Source: an uncultured Eubacteriales bacterium
GTDB taxonomy: Bacteria; Bacillota; Clostridia; Oscillospirales; Acutalibacteraceae
NCBI GenBank assembly: GCA_934486895.1
Contig: CAKSQZ010000001.1
Span: 1 to 64,000 of the forward strand
DNA length: 64,000 nucleotides
Direction: 5' to 3'
The notes below the pieces were generated by a model. That model was not told the origin of the DNA. It did no database searches and saw nothing but the letters and a program-made list of their open reading frames with translations. Each line of letters starts with the position of its first letter. The stretch's first letter is position 1. This document shows, piece after piece, positions 25,866-34,317 of this stretch. Made by a program: the position numbers and the translations under genes.

Positions 25866-26399
25866 GCGGTAAACACCGACTGCAACTGCGAGAATTTTTA
25901 TCTCAGGCACAACGAGCGGCAGTGACTGGCTGTCGTTCGTGAGAGTGAAATAGCCGTCCTCCGAGCCGCCGAAACGGCGCAGGAGCGTTTGCCTGCCTGT
26001 GTTGACAATGACGATATTGCCTTCCTTTGCAGTGCTGCAACGCTCGAAAATGAGTACATCGCCGGTGTTTAAGTCCTGAAACTCCTTGGACGAACGCATT
26101 TTAAGCGCAAAAAGCGAACCCTTTGCGTTTGTTTCAAGCATCTCCGACGGTTTATCGGAAACAAAGTCGGCAATGCCGCCGAACAGCGGAACGCTCGCAA
26201 TTGCTCTGTGCAGTCTTATCGCTCTTGCCGAACCGTGTTCCCGCTCGATATGACCGCTCTCGCAAAGGCTGTCGAGTGCACGGTGGACAGTGGAAGTTGA
26301 GCGGATCCCTGTCGCCTTGCATATTTCCCTCACAGACGGCGGAACAACGCCGTCAAACCGCTTTAAATAATCAAGCACCGCTTTTTCCGACGGTTTCAT
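25848..26399 (-). CDS. LexA-like repressor lacking self-cleavage residues
   Basis: A 183-aa protein with LexA architecture. The N-terminal winged helix (about 1-65) is close to canonical, with PSVREICKATGIRSTSTVHR. The C-terminal S24-like domain retains VPLFGGIA and GDVLIFER, but the usual Ala-Gly scissile bond is Ala77-Asp78, the GDSM nucleophile motif reads SSKE (103-106), and the general-base Lys position is Leu140/Arg141. Self-cleavage should therefore be lost. The start at 26399 has GGGAG upstream, replacing a longer frame. It follows the tyrosine phosphatase gene. It may be a constitutive repressor, or one with another input. Confidence 0.8.
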   Translation of the reverse strand: MKPSEKAVLDYLKRFDGVVPPSVREICKATGIRSTSTVHRALDSLCESGHIEREHGSARAIRLHRAIASVPLFGGIADFVSDKPSEMLETNAKGSLFALKMRSSKEFQDLNTGDVLIFERCSTAKEGNIVIVNTGRQTLLRRFGGSEDGYFTLTNDSQSLPLVVPEIKILAVAVGVYRSLQTL

Positions 26400-26436
26400 C
26401 TGATCACTCCCTGCAAAACAAATGTTCGCCCGAATT

Positions 26437-26886
26437 TCAGGCATATTGCTTTAAAATCCCCTCGCAACCGGCTTTAATATCTGTGAGCGTTTGCTCAAAA
26501 TTGCCGGTGTACCACGGGTCGGCGACATCGCCGCCGCGATCGGTATAGTCGAGCATAAGGCACATTTTTTCATCCGGATCTCCGCCGAAAAACGCATTCA
26601 TTCTGCGAAGATTATCTTTATCCATTGCGATCAAAAGGTCAAATTCGTCATAATCGGCACGGGTTATTTTTCTCGCGCGCTTAGAACTGCAATCGATTTT
26701 GAAGCGGGAAAGCACGCGCTTTGTGCCGCTGTGGACGGGGTTGCCGAGCTCTTCCGACGAGACAGCCGCCGAACGGATATAGAATTTATCAGAAACGCCC
26801 TGCTCTTTTGCCATGTACGACAAAAGGTATTCCGCCATTGGGCTTCGGCAGATATTGCCGTGGCAGATAAAAAGGATCTTTATCAT
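26437..26886 (-). CDS. Low-molecular-weight protein tyrosine phosphatase
   Basis: Small cytosolic phosphatase of 149 aa. The P-loop CHGNICRSPMAE is at residues 8-19 and the general-acid Asp is in DPWYTGNFEQT near 122. Length and both motifs fit an active enzyme acting on phosphotyrosine or phosphoarginine. GGGAG lies 5 nt before the ATG. The LexA-like gene follows 37 bp later in the same direction. No tyrosine kinase gene lies nearby, so its substrate is unknown. Confidence 0.93.
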   Translation of the reverse strand: MIKILFICHGNICRSPMAEYLLSYMAKEQGVSDKFYIRSAAVSSEELGNPVHSGTKRVLSRFKIDCSSKRARKITRADYDEFDLLIAMDKDNLRRMNAFFGGDPDEKMCLMLDYTDRGGDVADPWYTGNFEQTLTDIKAGCEGILKQYA

Positions 26887-27041
26887 TTTTTCTCCCGTTA
26901 ATGTATATTTTGATCTTTACTCAAATTGCCGTACTCTGCACCGCTTGCAAGAATCGGAGTTTATGACCTATCGAAACCGCGGTGCACAAGCGGAAACATC
27001 TACACTGTAATTATAATACCTTATACAAGTTTATGTCAATG

Positions 27042-27070
27042 AAAAAAGCGAACTTTCGTTCGCCTTTTTA
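27042..27070. terminator. Terminator after the thioesterase gene
   Basis: AAAAAGGCGAAC-GAAA-GTTCGCTTTTTT on the minus strand, a compact stem with T tract just after the thioesterase stop. A-rich flanks allow action in both directions. Confidence 0.8.
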
Positions 27071-27074
27071 TTTG

Positions 27075-27455
27075 TTATTTATTATTCGCTTTCTGCTGAA
27101 ATTTTTCGGCATTGACGATAAAACGCTCGTGCGTTCCTTTTCCTATGAGTCCTCTCTCATCGCTCGCTTCGACATCAAAGCAGAGCCGTCTGCCGTCGAT
27201 CCCGCTGAGTGTGCACTTCGCCGTGACTTTCATGCCGACAGGTGTTGCGGAAAGGTGCGAGACATTCATCATTGTTCCGACAGATGTCTGTCCGTCCTCC
27301 AGCAACGGCTGAACGCACTCTGCCGCAGCCTTTTCCATAAGCGCGATCATCGACGGAGTTGCAAAAACCGAAAGACTGCCGCTGCCGACCGATTTCGCGG
27401 TGTTCTGCGGTGTGACTTCGACACTGCATTCATTCTGAATACCAACTTCAAGCAT
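27075..27455 (-). CDS. FlK-like hot-dog thioesterase
   Basis: Acyl-CoA thioesterase of 126 aa in the fluoroacetyl-CoA thioesterase family. The catalytic set is visible: Thr in FATPSM near 33, Glu in LMEKAA near 41, and His in NVSHLSATPVGM near 66. Most family members are not fluoroacetate enzymes, so the true acyl-CoA is unknown. AAGGAG precedes the ATG. The gene directly follows the HAD phosphatase at the end of the potABCD transcript, and a terminator follows. Confidence 0.85.
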   Translation of the reverse strand: MLEVGIQNECSVEVTPQNTAKSVGSGSLSVFATPSMIALMEKAAAECVQPLLEDGQTSVGTMMNVSHLSATPVGMKVTAKCTLSGIDGRRLCFDVEASDERGLIGKGTHERFIVNAEKFQQKANNK

Positions 27456-27456
27456 A

Positions 27457-28116
27457 TCAGTTCTCCTTTATGGCAATATCTATAATATCCTGTATTTTGT
27501 CCGCTATATGGCAAGCTCCCGACTCTTTGAGTTCTTCTTCGGTGCGAAAGCCCCAAAGAACGCCGACCGACTCGATCTCTGCGTTTTTCGCTGTCTGCAT
27601 ATCGACCGACGAATCGCCGACAAAAAGACAATCGTCCCTATCGACTCCGAGCATATTCATGACCATTCTGACACCGGACGGATCGGGCTTTGTTTTGACT
27701 GTCTCGCTCTGACCCACGACAAGATCAAAGGTGTCGGGAAAAAAGTGAGATATGACCTTTGTTGCGGCAGGCTGAGCTTTATTTGTGAGAACAGCGATTT
27801 TAACGCCGCTTTTCGAAAGGCTTGATAACAGCTCCCGAATACCGCTGTACGGTTTGGTTTTATCAAGCGAATGCTCCGCATATCTATCAAGGAATGTCCG
27901 AAGCAGAGCCGAATGTATCTGCTCATTATCACGCATATCGGCAGGCAGCACTCTTGTTGCGAGCACCGACATACCGTTGCCCACAAAATATTTATAAGCC
28001 TGTGTTTCATATGTCGGCAGACCGTGCTTTTCGAGGGCATAGTTCATGCTGTCGGCAAGATCATCGAGCGTGTTGAGCAATGTGCCGTCAAGATCGAAAA
28101 TAACCGCTTTTTTCAT
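27457..28116 (-). CDS. gph: HAD phosphatase, phosphoglycolate-phosphatase type
   Basis: HAD-superfamily hydrolase of 219 aa. The nucleophile motif FDLDGTLLNTLDDL is at the N terminus, motif II is VLTNKA near 112, the motif III Lys is in KTKPDPSG near 140, and motif IV is FVGDSSVDMQTAKNA near 165. The helical cap lies at about 15-85. Phosphoglycolate is the customary substrate assignment but PPi or another sugar phosphate is equally possible. It lies 4 bp after potD. Confidence 0.85.
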   Translation of the reverse strand: MKKAVIFDLDGTLLNTLDDLADSMNYALEKHGLPTYETQAYKYFVGNGMSVLATRVLPADMRDNEQIHSALLRTFLDRYAEHSLDKTKPYSGIRELLSSLSKSGVKIAVLTNKAQPAATKVISHFFPDTFDLVVGQSETVKTKPDPSGVRMVMNMLGVDRDDCLFVGDSSVDMQTAKNAEIESVGVLWGFRTEEELKESGACHIADKIQDIIDIAIKEN

Positions 28117-28120
28117 ATCA

Positions 28121-29224
28121 TCAATTCCCTGTTTTGATATTCACCCAAAGATCTGTCATCTTCTGATTTGCTTCATCGGAAAGTGTTTTAAACATTTCGA
28201 CTTTGCCGAAATCATCGGGATAAGCAGCGCTCGCCATTTCCTCGCCGTACTCCTCGATAAGCTCCTGCTTATGCTGAGCCGCCACTTCTTTCTGCGGTGA
28301 CGAATAATAGATATATTCGATATTTGCGAGTGCAACATCGGTGCGGCACATATAGTTTATAAACTGCTCCGCCTGTGCCTTATGCTCGCTGCCTTTCGGA
28401 ATACACATTGCATCAACAAAAATGTTTGTTCCCTCTTTCGGAACCGTGAAACGAAGATCCTCATTCTCAGCGCACATCATAAGGCAGTCGCCGATATAAT
28501 AGGGGGCTATCCAAGCGTCGCCGTTGGGCATTTTTTCGAGGATCTGATCCATTGTATAAACCGGAGATACCTTCTTCTGATCCTTCAGAAGCTGAGCTGC
28601 TTTTTCAAGCTCTGTGCTGTCCTCCGAGTTGACCGACTGTCCGAGCAAAAACTGTGCTATACCGAAAGCATCTCTCTGATTATCGAACATAAGAATATTG
28701 CCTTTATATTTCTCATTCCAAAGGATATTCCACGAATCCACCTTTTCGGTCACATACTGAGGATTATAGACAAGCCCGACTCTGCCTGCGGTGTAGGGAA
28801 CGGTGTATTCGCAATTCGGATCATACGAAACACTTTCGCCCGATTTATATTTATCATCGATAAGCGAGTAGTTGGGAATGTTGGAATAGTCGAGTTTTTC
28901 GAGCATATCCTCTTTTATCATTTTGCCGATCATATAATCGGACGGAATGATAACATCATAACTGACACCGCCGATCTTGAGCTTGTTATAAAGCTCCTCA
29001 TTGGTCTGATAAGTCGTGTAATTGACGGTGATACCCGTTTCCTTTTCAAACTGCTTTATAACATCGAGCGTGCCGTCTGTGCCGTCGGAAATATATTCTC
29101 CCCAGTTATACACATTGAGAGTTATATTCTGCTTTTCGGCAGAATCCGAGCTGCCGCACGAGCAAACAGCCATCGCCATAGCGGCAGCAAGAACTGCCGC
29201 AAAAATCTTCTTCATTTTCTTCAT
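28121..29224 (-). CDS. potD: Spermidine/putrescine-binding lipoprotein PotD
   Basis: Extracytoplasmic polyamine receptor of 367 aa. The signal peptide ends in a lipobox giving CSCG near residue 23. The mature domain begins with LNVYNWGEYISDG, the typical PotD opening. VIIPSDYMIGKM near 88 and PNGDAWIAPYYIGD near 235 are family segments. The start overlaps the potC stop as ATGA. It is the last transporter gene of potABCD. Confidence 0.94.
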   Translation of the reverse strand: MKKMKKIFAAVLAAAMAMAVCSCGSSDSAEKQNITLNVYNWGEYISDGTDGTLDVIKQFEKETGITVNYTTYQTNEELYNKLKIGGVSYDVIIPSDYMIGKMIKEDMLEKLDYSNIPNYSLIDDKYKSGESVSYDPNCEYTVPYTAGRVGLVYNPQYVTEKVDSWNILWNEKYKGNILMFDNQRDAFGIAQFLLGQSVNSEDSTELEKAAQLLKDQKKVSPVYTMDQILEKMPNGDAWIAPYYIGDCLMMCAENEDLRFTVPKEGTNIFVDAMCIPKGSEHKAQAEQFINYMCRTDVALANIEYIYYSSPQKEVAAQHKQELIEEYGEEMASAAYPDDFGKVEMFKTLSDEANQKMTDLWVNIKTGN

Positions 29225-30045
29225 AGATACGATCTCTCCTTTTTAAGGTCATTTTTATTTTCACGCATTTGCCTTATATTGACGATCAACAGAAGCAAAA
29301 GCACTGTTACAAACATTATCGCCGAAAGCGCATTGATCTTTGGACTGATACGCTTTTTGGTCATTGAATAAATGACGAGCGGCAATGTCTGAGAGGTCGG
29401 GCCCGATGTGAAATAGCTGATAACAAAATCATCGAGCGAGAGTGTGAACGCCATGATAAGCCCTGTTATAACGCCGGGCATTATTTCGGGCAAAATGACT
29501 TTTCTGAGCGCCGACATCGGCGTACAGCCGAGATCCAACGCGGCTTCATAGCTATGTTTATTCATCTGCCGCAGTTTCGGGAAAACCGAAAGCACAACAT
29601 AGGGGATATTGAAAGTTACATGTGCGATTACCAATGTCGCGATATTCAGCGAGCAATCAAAACCGAGCTTTGAAAGAACACCGATAGCGAACACGAACAG
29701 CAGGCTCATTGAAACGCCTGTTACGATCTCGGGGTTGACCATCGGGATATTGTTGACGGTCATCATAGCGTTTTTGAGCTTATTGTTCATCGAATAGATA
29801 CCGATCGCGGCGGCTGTTCCGATGATCGTTGCGACAAGTGCGGACACGACTGCGACGATAAGTGTGTTTGCGAGAGCGTTCATTATCATACCGTCTTTAA
29901 AAAGCTCGCCGTACCATTTGAGCGAAAAGCCTGTGAACATAGAACGGCTTTTCGACTCATTGAACGAAAACACGATAAGAATAACGATAGGTGCATACAG
30001 AAATACAAAGATAAGTGCGGTGTAGATCTTTGAAAGGATTTTCAT
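29221..30045 (-). CDS. potC: Polyamine ABC permease PotC
   Basis: Inner-membrane permease subunit of 274 aa with six hydrophobic segments. The EAA motif is visible as EAALDLGCTPMSALRKVILPE near residue 165, with the conserved Gly. TLSLDDFVISYF near 205 is typical of PotC. Its ATG overlaps the potB stop and its stop overlaps the potD start, both as ATGA, so translation should be stoichiometrically coupled. Confidence 0.94.
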   Translation of the reverse strand: MKILSKIYTALIFVFLYAPIVILIVFSFNESKSRSMFTGFSLKWYGELFKDGMIMNALANTLIVAVVSALVATIIGTAAAIGIYSMNNKLKNAMMTVNNIPMVNPEIVTGVSMSLLFVFAIGVLSKLGFDCSLNIATLVIAHVTFNIPYVVLSVFPKLRQMNKHSYEAALDLGCTPMSALRKVILPEIMPGVITGLIMAFTLSLDDFVISYFTSGPTSQTLPLVIYSMTKKRISPKINALSAIMFVTVLLLLLIVNIRQMRENKNDLKKERSYL

Positions 30046-30848
30046 ATCATGCCCACCTCGCTTTCTCTGTCGCCGAAGCGGTTCATAAACATCATGGTTA
30101 TCAGCACAAATATCATCAGCACAAGCGAGAGTGCCGCACCGAGATTCAGGTTATTGGCACCGCCGACTATCTGAAGCTCGATGATATCGCCGATCATCAT
30201 GGTTCCGCCGCCGAGCATTTTCGAAATGATGAATGTTGACGCCGCAGGAACGAAAACCATTGTGATACCCGAAACGATACCCGGAACAGACAGCGGAAAA
30301 ATAACTCTCCTCAGCACTCCTAACCTGCCGCAGCCGAGATCCTGAGCCGCTTCGATAAGTCGGTTATCGGTTTTCGCCATTACCGTGTAGATCGGGATTA
30401 TCATAAACGGCAGGAAATTATAGACCATGCCGAGGACGATAGCGCCGTTTGTGTTGATAAGCTGGAGCTTTCCGATACCGATAAGCTCCAGAAACTTGTT
30501 TATAAGGCCGTTTTTCTCAAGCAGTGTCATCCATGCATAAGTCCTGAGCAGGAAGTTGAGCCACATGGGCATCATGCAGAGCATAACAAGAGTTGCCTGA
30601 ACATGCTTTTTTGAACGCGAAATGATGAACGCGAGCGGATACCCGAGCAGCAGGCAGATGAGTGTTGAAACAGCGCCGAGCACAATAGAGTCGACAAATG
30701 TACCGGTGTAATCCGCGACACGGACTATATTATCGAATGTGAATGCACCCGAACGGTCGGTAAACGCGAAGTATACTACCATTATCAACGGAACGATGAC
30801 GAAGATCGCCGTCCACACAAGGTAGGGCGCAGCCAGTGTTTTTTTCAT
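30042..30848 (-). CDS. potB: Polyamine ABC permease PotB
   Basis: Inner-membrane permease subunit of 268 aa with six hydrophobic segments. The EAA loop reads EAAQDLGCGRLGVLRRVIFP near residue 170. The ATG at 30848 (GGAGG 7 nt upstream) is preferred over a start six codons earlier, and overlaps the potA stop as ATGA. It pairs with PotC to form the channel. Confidence 0.94.
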   Translation of the reverse strand: MKKTLAAPYLVWTAIFVIVPLIMVVYFAFTDRSGAFTFDNIVRVADYTGTFVDSIVLGAVSTLICLLLGYPLAFIISRSKKHVQATLVMLCMMPMWLNFLLRTYAWMTLLEKNGLINKFLELIGIGKLQLINTNGAIVLGMVYNFLPFMIIPIYTVMAKTDNRLIEAAQDLGCGRLGVLRRVIFPLSVPGIVSGITMVFVPAASTFIISKMLGGGTMMIGDIIELQIVGGANNLNLGAALSLVLMIFVLITMMFMNRFGDRESEVGMI

Positions 30849-31930
30849 TCTTCGTCCTCCCCGCAATTCTCTTCGGAATAGATCGGGACATCCGATTTTT
30901 TCATTATATGAATATCGTCCGGCAGAACATTGATCCCGACGGTATCTCCTATATTCTCAAACTTTGTGGACTGAACCAGCCATTCAAACCCGTCGCACCG
31001 CATGATCATTTCATAATGAACGCCTTTGAAAATGCAGCTCTCAACTGTGGCAGTGAGTTTAGCGCTCTCTGCGGGAATTATCTTTATATCCTCAGGACGG
31101 ATAACGACATCGACCGCCTCGTTATCAAGAAAGCCTTTATCGACACAATCAAAATCCTGACCGAGAAAATTGACAAGCAGATCCCGCTTCATTATTCCGG
31201 AGATAATGTTTGATTCGCCGATAAAGTCGGCAACAAAGGCGTTCTGCGGTTCATTGTATATATCTATCGGTGTGCCTATCTGCTGGATCTTACCGTCGTT
31301 CATGACGACGATCGTGTCCGACATAGAGAGCGCTTCCTCCTGATCGTGCGTTACATAAACAAATGTGATACCGAGCTTCTGCTGGATCTTTTTAAGCTCA
31401 AGCTGCATGCTCTGCCGGAGCTTTAAGTCGAGCGCCGCAAGCGGTTCGTCGAGCAGCAGCACCTTAGGACGGTTGATAACGGCGCGTGCAATGGCGACCC
31501 GCTGCTGCTGACCGCCCGACAGCTTTGTTACCGAGCGTTTTTCAAAGCCTGTGAGTCCGACAAGCGCGAGCATTTCATTCACCCGTTTTTTTATCTCGTC
31601 CTTCGGGGTTTTGCTGACTTTCAATCCGAAAGCGACATTATCATAAACATTAAGGTGCGGAAACAATGCATAGCGCTGAAAAATTGTGTTCACATGGCGC
31701 TTATACGGCGGTATTCCGCTCATTTCCTTGCAATCAAAAAGGACTTCGCCGGAATTCGGTTCGACAAAGCCGGCTATGATCCTGAGCGTTGTCGTTTTAC
31801 CGCATCCGGACGGCCCGAGCAATGTGACAAATTCTTTATCCTTAATGGATAAATTAAGTCCGTCAATAATGCGTTCGCCGTCAAATTCTACAACGATGTC
31901 CTTTAATTCGATTATATTCTTTTTTTCCAT
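30845..31930 (-). CDS. potA: Polyamine ABC transporter ATPase PotA
   Basis: ATP-hydrolysing subunit of 361 aa. Walker A GPSGCGKTT is near residue 38, the signature LSGGQQQRV near 138 and Walker B LLLDEPLAALD near 158, followed by the switch His in VYVTHDQEEAL. A C-terminal TOBE-type domain (about 270-355) fits the family. The frame opens 22 codons upstream, but the ATG at 31930 with GGGGG upstream begins the conserved sequence. It is first in potABCD and has an unusually long leader. Confidence 0.95.
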   Translation of the reverse strand: MEKKNIIELKDIVVEFDGERIIDGLNLSIKDKEFVTLLGPSGCGKTTTLRIIAGFVEPNSGEVLFDCKEMSGIPPYKRHVNTIFQRYALFPHLNVYDNVAFGLKVSKTPKDEIKKRVNEMLALVGLTGFEKRSVTKLSGGQQQRVAIARAVINRPKVLLLDEPLAALDLKLRQSMQLELKKIQQKLGITFVYVTHDQEEALSMSDTIVVMNDGKIQQIGTPIDIYNEPQNAFVADFIGESNIISGIMKRDLLVNFLGQDFDCVDKGFLDNEAVDVVIRPEDIKIIPAESAKLTATVESCIFKGVHYEMIMRCDGFEWLVQSTKFENIGDTVGINVLPDDIHIMKKSDVPIYSEENCGEDEE

Positions 31931-32186
31931 TTTGCATCCCCCTTTGCGGCAAAGACCACGTAAGCCGAATAACAGCTCTGCGCAACCCCACACCACGCTA
32001 ACCGCAGCCCCCGCAAAGAGTTTTTACAAATCGGAAAAATTCCGACTGCAGCATACGGTTTCACAGACGCAAAATGCGTCACGGTCCCTGTTAAGAACTG
32101 CGCGATGTGAACGATCTGATTTTTAAGATCGCCTGATAATTATTCAATTTTATTGAACGGTATAGCACAGATGCAAAAAATCGTGC
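31931..32186 (-). promoter_or_regulatory. Long structured leader of potABCD
   Basis: About 255 nt of untranslated leader between the predicted transcript start and potA. Visible hairpins are TTCAA/TTGAA, CGATC/GATCG, GACGCA/TGCGTC and TCGGAA/TTCCGA. Near the gene, CTTTGCGG can pair over a distance with CCGCAAAG directly before the GGGGG ribosome site, while a local hairpin CTTTG-CCG-CAAAG uses the same bases. I match it to no known riboswitch. Confidence 0.4.
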
Positions 32187-32192
32187 AAGATT

Positions 32193-32221
32193 ACTATACA
32201 ACCTTGCGCGTATAATGTCAA
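32193..32221 (-). promoter_or_regulatory. Promoter of potABCD
   Basis: TTGACA (32221-32216), 17 bp, TATAGT (32198-32193). Confidence 0.8.
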
Positions 32222-32255
32222 GTGTTTTTTAATAATTATACAAGTAATTTTACTT

Positions 32256-32765
32256 TCATTTGTTTGTTTTTTCAAGAATTTCGAGCGCGATCTGCTTCGG
32301 AGTACGGTTATCGCAGGAAACTAAGCAGTCTGCCGCAGAAAGATACCTCTCCCGCCGCTCCTGCATCAGTTCTTTCACAGCCTTTTCCTTATCATCGCGC
32401 TGAAGAAGCGGACGGCTTTTATCGTTTTTAAGTCTGCTCAGCACAGTCTTTGCGGTCACGGAAAGATAAAATATCCTGCCCGATGTTTTGAGTATCTCCA
32501 CATTATCAGCCCTCAAAACAACGCCACCGCCGGTTGATATAACGGCGTTTTGCATAGATGCTGCCTGTGTTACGGCAGCCTTTTCGGCATCTCGGAAATA
32601 CTGCTCGCCGTGTTTTTCAAAAATATCGGAAATACTCATTTTTTCATTTCGGACTATCAGCTCATCGGTATCCACAAACTTTCTGCCGCTGAGCTTTGCA
32701 ATGAGCTTTCCGACAGTTGTTTTTCCTGAGCCCATGAAGCCGCAAAGCACGATATTCACGCTCAA
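32256..32765 (-). CDS. aroK: Shikimate kinase
   Basis: Phosphorylates shikimate at the 3-OH in chorismate synthesis, 169 aa. Walker A GFMGSGKTTVG is at 8-18, the shikimate-binding DTDELI near 32, STGGGVV near 77, and the lid residues SRPLLQ near 118. It overlaps the end of aroE by 4 bp (ATGA), giving an aroE-aroK pair. Other shikimate genes are not in the window. Confidence 0.95.
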   Translation of the reverse strand: MSVNIVLCGFMGSGKTTVGKLIAKLSGRKFVDTDELIVRNEKMSISDIFEKHGEQYFRDAEKAAVTQAASMQNAVISTGGGVVLRADNVEILKTSGRIFYLSVTAKTVLSRLKNDKSRPLLQRDDKEKAVKELMQERRERYLSAADCLVSCDNRTPKQIALEILEKTNK

Positions 32766-33586
32766 AACTCCTCTCTCATCTTTCGGTCGGTCATCTCGGT
32801 GAGGCGATCGAGGTCATCGTCGGAAAACTGTGCGCCGTACCATATTGTCTGAGCGCGCGCCGCCTGATACACGAGCATCGGCATACCGTAGGCCACCTTT
32901 GCACCGTTTGCCGACGCGAGCTTTGTGAGCGCGGTCTCGCGGGGATTATAAACAGCGTCCAGCACAGCTGATGCGCTTTCAACAAGCTTTTTATTTGCAG
33001 GAAGCTGACCGATGAGCTTCGGATACATTCCCGCAGGTGTGCCGTTTATCAAAAGGTCGTAATTCTCGTTTGTATCAGCATCATGCCCGATAACTTTAAG
33101 ATCGATACCGTATTCAAGATCAAAGCTTTGCTTGAAATCAGCCGCCATTTTCTCATCGACAGCGCAAACCGTCAGTCGGCAGCCGTGCTGCAAAGCGGCA
33201 TGAGCCATCATTCTGGCGACGCCGCCGCAGCCGCAGAGCAGAACATTGCCCGAAAGCTCGATGCCCGATCTGCCGAGCGAATAAAGCATACCGTCGTAAT
33301 CGGTGTTGTAGCCGATGAGCTTGCCGTTGTCGTTTTTGACGGTATTGACCGTCTTCATTTTGGCGGCAATTCCCTGCACTTCATCGAGCAGCGGAATAAC
33401 GGCAATCTTATGAGGGATAGTGACATTGAATCCCGAAAGTCCCGAAAACGCTTCTCTGTTCAGCTTTTCGGGCGGCAGTTCAAGCTTTTCATATTCGGCT
33501 TCAACGCCTGCGAGGCGGAACAGTTCATTATGTATAAAAGGCGACATTGAATGTCCGAGAGGGTAGCCTGTGAGCGCAAATTTCAT
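32762..33586 (-). CDS. aroE: Shikimate dehydrogenase
   Basis: Reduces 3-dehydroshikimate to shikimate, 274 aa. The substrate-binding GHSMSPFIHN lies at 11-20, and the catalytic Lys is in NVTIPHKIAV near 57. The NADP-binding loop is LLCGCGGVARMMAHA near 128; the C-terminal segment YGMPMLVYQAARAQ is conserved. AAAAGGAG precedes the ATG. It is divergent from acpP and cotranscribed with aroK. Confidence 0.95.
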   Translation of the reverse strand: MKFALTGYPLGHSMSPFIHNELFRLAGVEAEYEKLELPPEKLNREAFSGLSGFNVTIPHKIAVIPLLDEVQGIAAKMKTVNTVKNDNGKLIGYNTDYDGMLYSLGRSGIELSGNVLLCGCGGVARMMAHAALQHGCRLTVCAVDEKMAADFKQSFDLEYGIDLKVIGHDADTNENYDLLINGTPAGMYPKLIGQLPANKKLVESASAVLDAVYNPRETALTKLASANGAKVAYGMPMLVYQAARAQTIWYGAQFSDDDLDRLTEMTDRKMREEF

Positions 33587-33624
33587 TTTTTAAAACTCCT
33601 TTTAAAAAATTTTTCAAAAATATA

Positions 33625-33653
33625 TTGACAAACAGATGATTTTCAAATATTAT
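33625..33653 (+). promoter_or_regulatory. Promoter of acpP
   Basis: TTGACA (33625-33630), 17 bp, TATTAT (33648-33653). Confidence 0.8.
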
Positions 33654-33732
33654 TTAATAACGGACAGCATATAAATTTTATCACAGTTTATCCGTTTTGT
33701 CTACAAAAAAGATGTAAAGGGAGGCATGGTGT

Positions 33733-33960
33733 ATGATTTTTGAAAAAGTAAGCAGCGCTTTGGCTGATCAGTTCAGCGTTGATGTATCCGAGATCACAAT
33801 GGATACCAATATCATGGAGGATCTTGAAGCGGATTCGCTTGATCTTGTTGATCTGGTTATGGCGCTTGAGGACGAATTTGATATTGAATTCCCCGAAGAC
33901 AAGATCGACAATTTTAAGACTGTCGGCGATGTTGTGAACTACATTGAGGAAAACAAATAA
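33733..33960 (+). CDS. acpP: Acyl carrier protein
   Basis: Carries acyl chains on a phosphopantetheine arm during fatty-acid synthesis, 75 aa and very acidic. The modification site is the Ser in EADSLDLVDL near residue 36. The ATG at 33733 has GGGAGG 8 nt upstream; an ATG seven bases earlier is out of frame and stops after five codons. It is a stand-alone unit with its own promoter and terminator rather than part of a fab cluster, so it may be a second ACP. Confidence 0.93.
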   Translation: MIFEKVSSALADQFSVDVSEITMDTNIMEDLEADSLDLVDLVMALEDEFDIEFPEDKIDNFKTVGDVVNYIEENK

Positions 33961-33968
33961 TAATTTTT

Positions 33969-33999
33969 AAACCGCCTGATAATATCAGGCGGTTTTTTT
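33969..33999. terminator. Terminator after acpP
   Basis: AAACCGCCTGA-TAATA-TCAGGCGGTTTTTTTT, a strong stem with long T tract, also placed to serve the convergent small gene. Confidence 0.9.
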
Positions 34000-34250
34000 T
34001 AAATCCAGAACAATGTCCATTCGGCAAATTCGCGGAAATATTTTTCGATAAGATACATATCAAGATCGATCTGTTTTCCGAACACACCGAAGGAAAGGAC
34101 ACCGTCGCTCACGGCGTTCTGCGCATGGGACGACACACTGTAACCCTCGGCTTCGTCTATCTTCATTGAGCAGACAACGCCGAAAACGCAAAGGCAGAGT
34201 ATCACTGCGGTGATCGCCGCCGATTTGAAAAAAGCGCGGATATATTTCAA
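33999..34250 (-). CDS. Small membrane-anchored or secreted protein, unknown
   Basis: An 83-aa protein I do not recognise. One hydrophobic segment (about 10-28) follows a basic N terminus, ending near CSMK, so it is either a signal peptide or a single anchor. The remaining 50 residues are polar with an aromatic C terminus. The start is TTG with AAAGGAG upstream. It lies between acpP and the YfhO-like gene, transcribed with the latter's strand. Confidence 0.55.
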   Translation of the reverse strand: MKYIRAFFKSAAITAVILCLCVFGVVCSMKIDEAEGYSVSSHAQNAVSDGVLSFGVFGKQIDLDMYLIEKYFREFAEWTLFWI

Positions 34251-34317
34251 AAAAACAGCTCCTTTCCTGCCAATTTATCTTTGACAGGAACAGAGCTGTT
34301 ATTCTTTAAGTCCGAGG

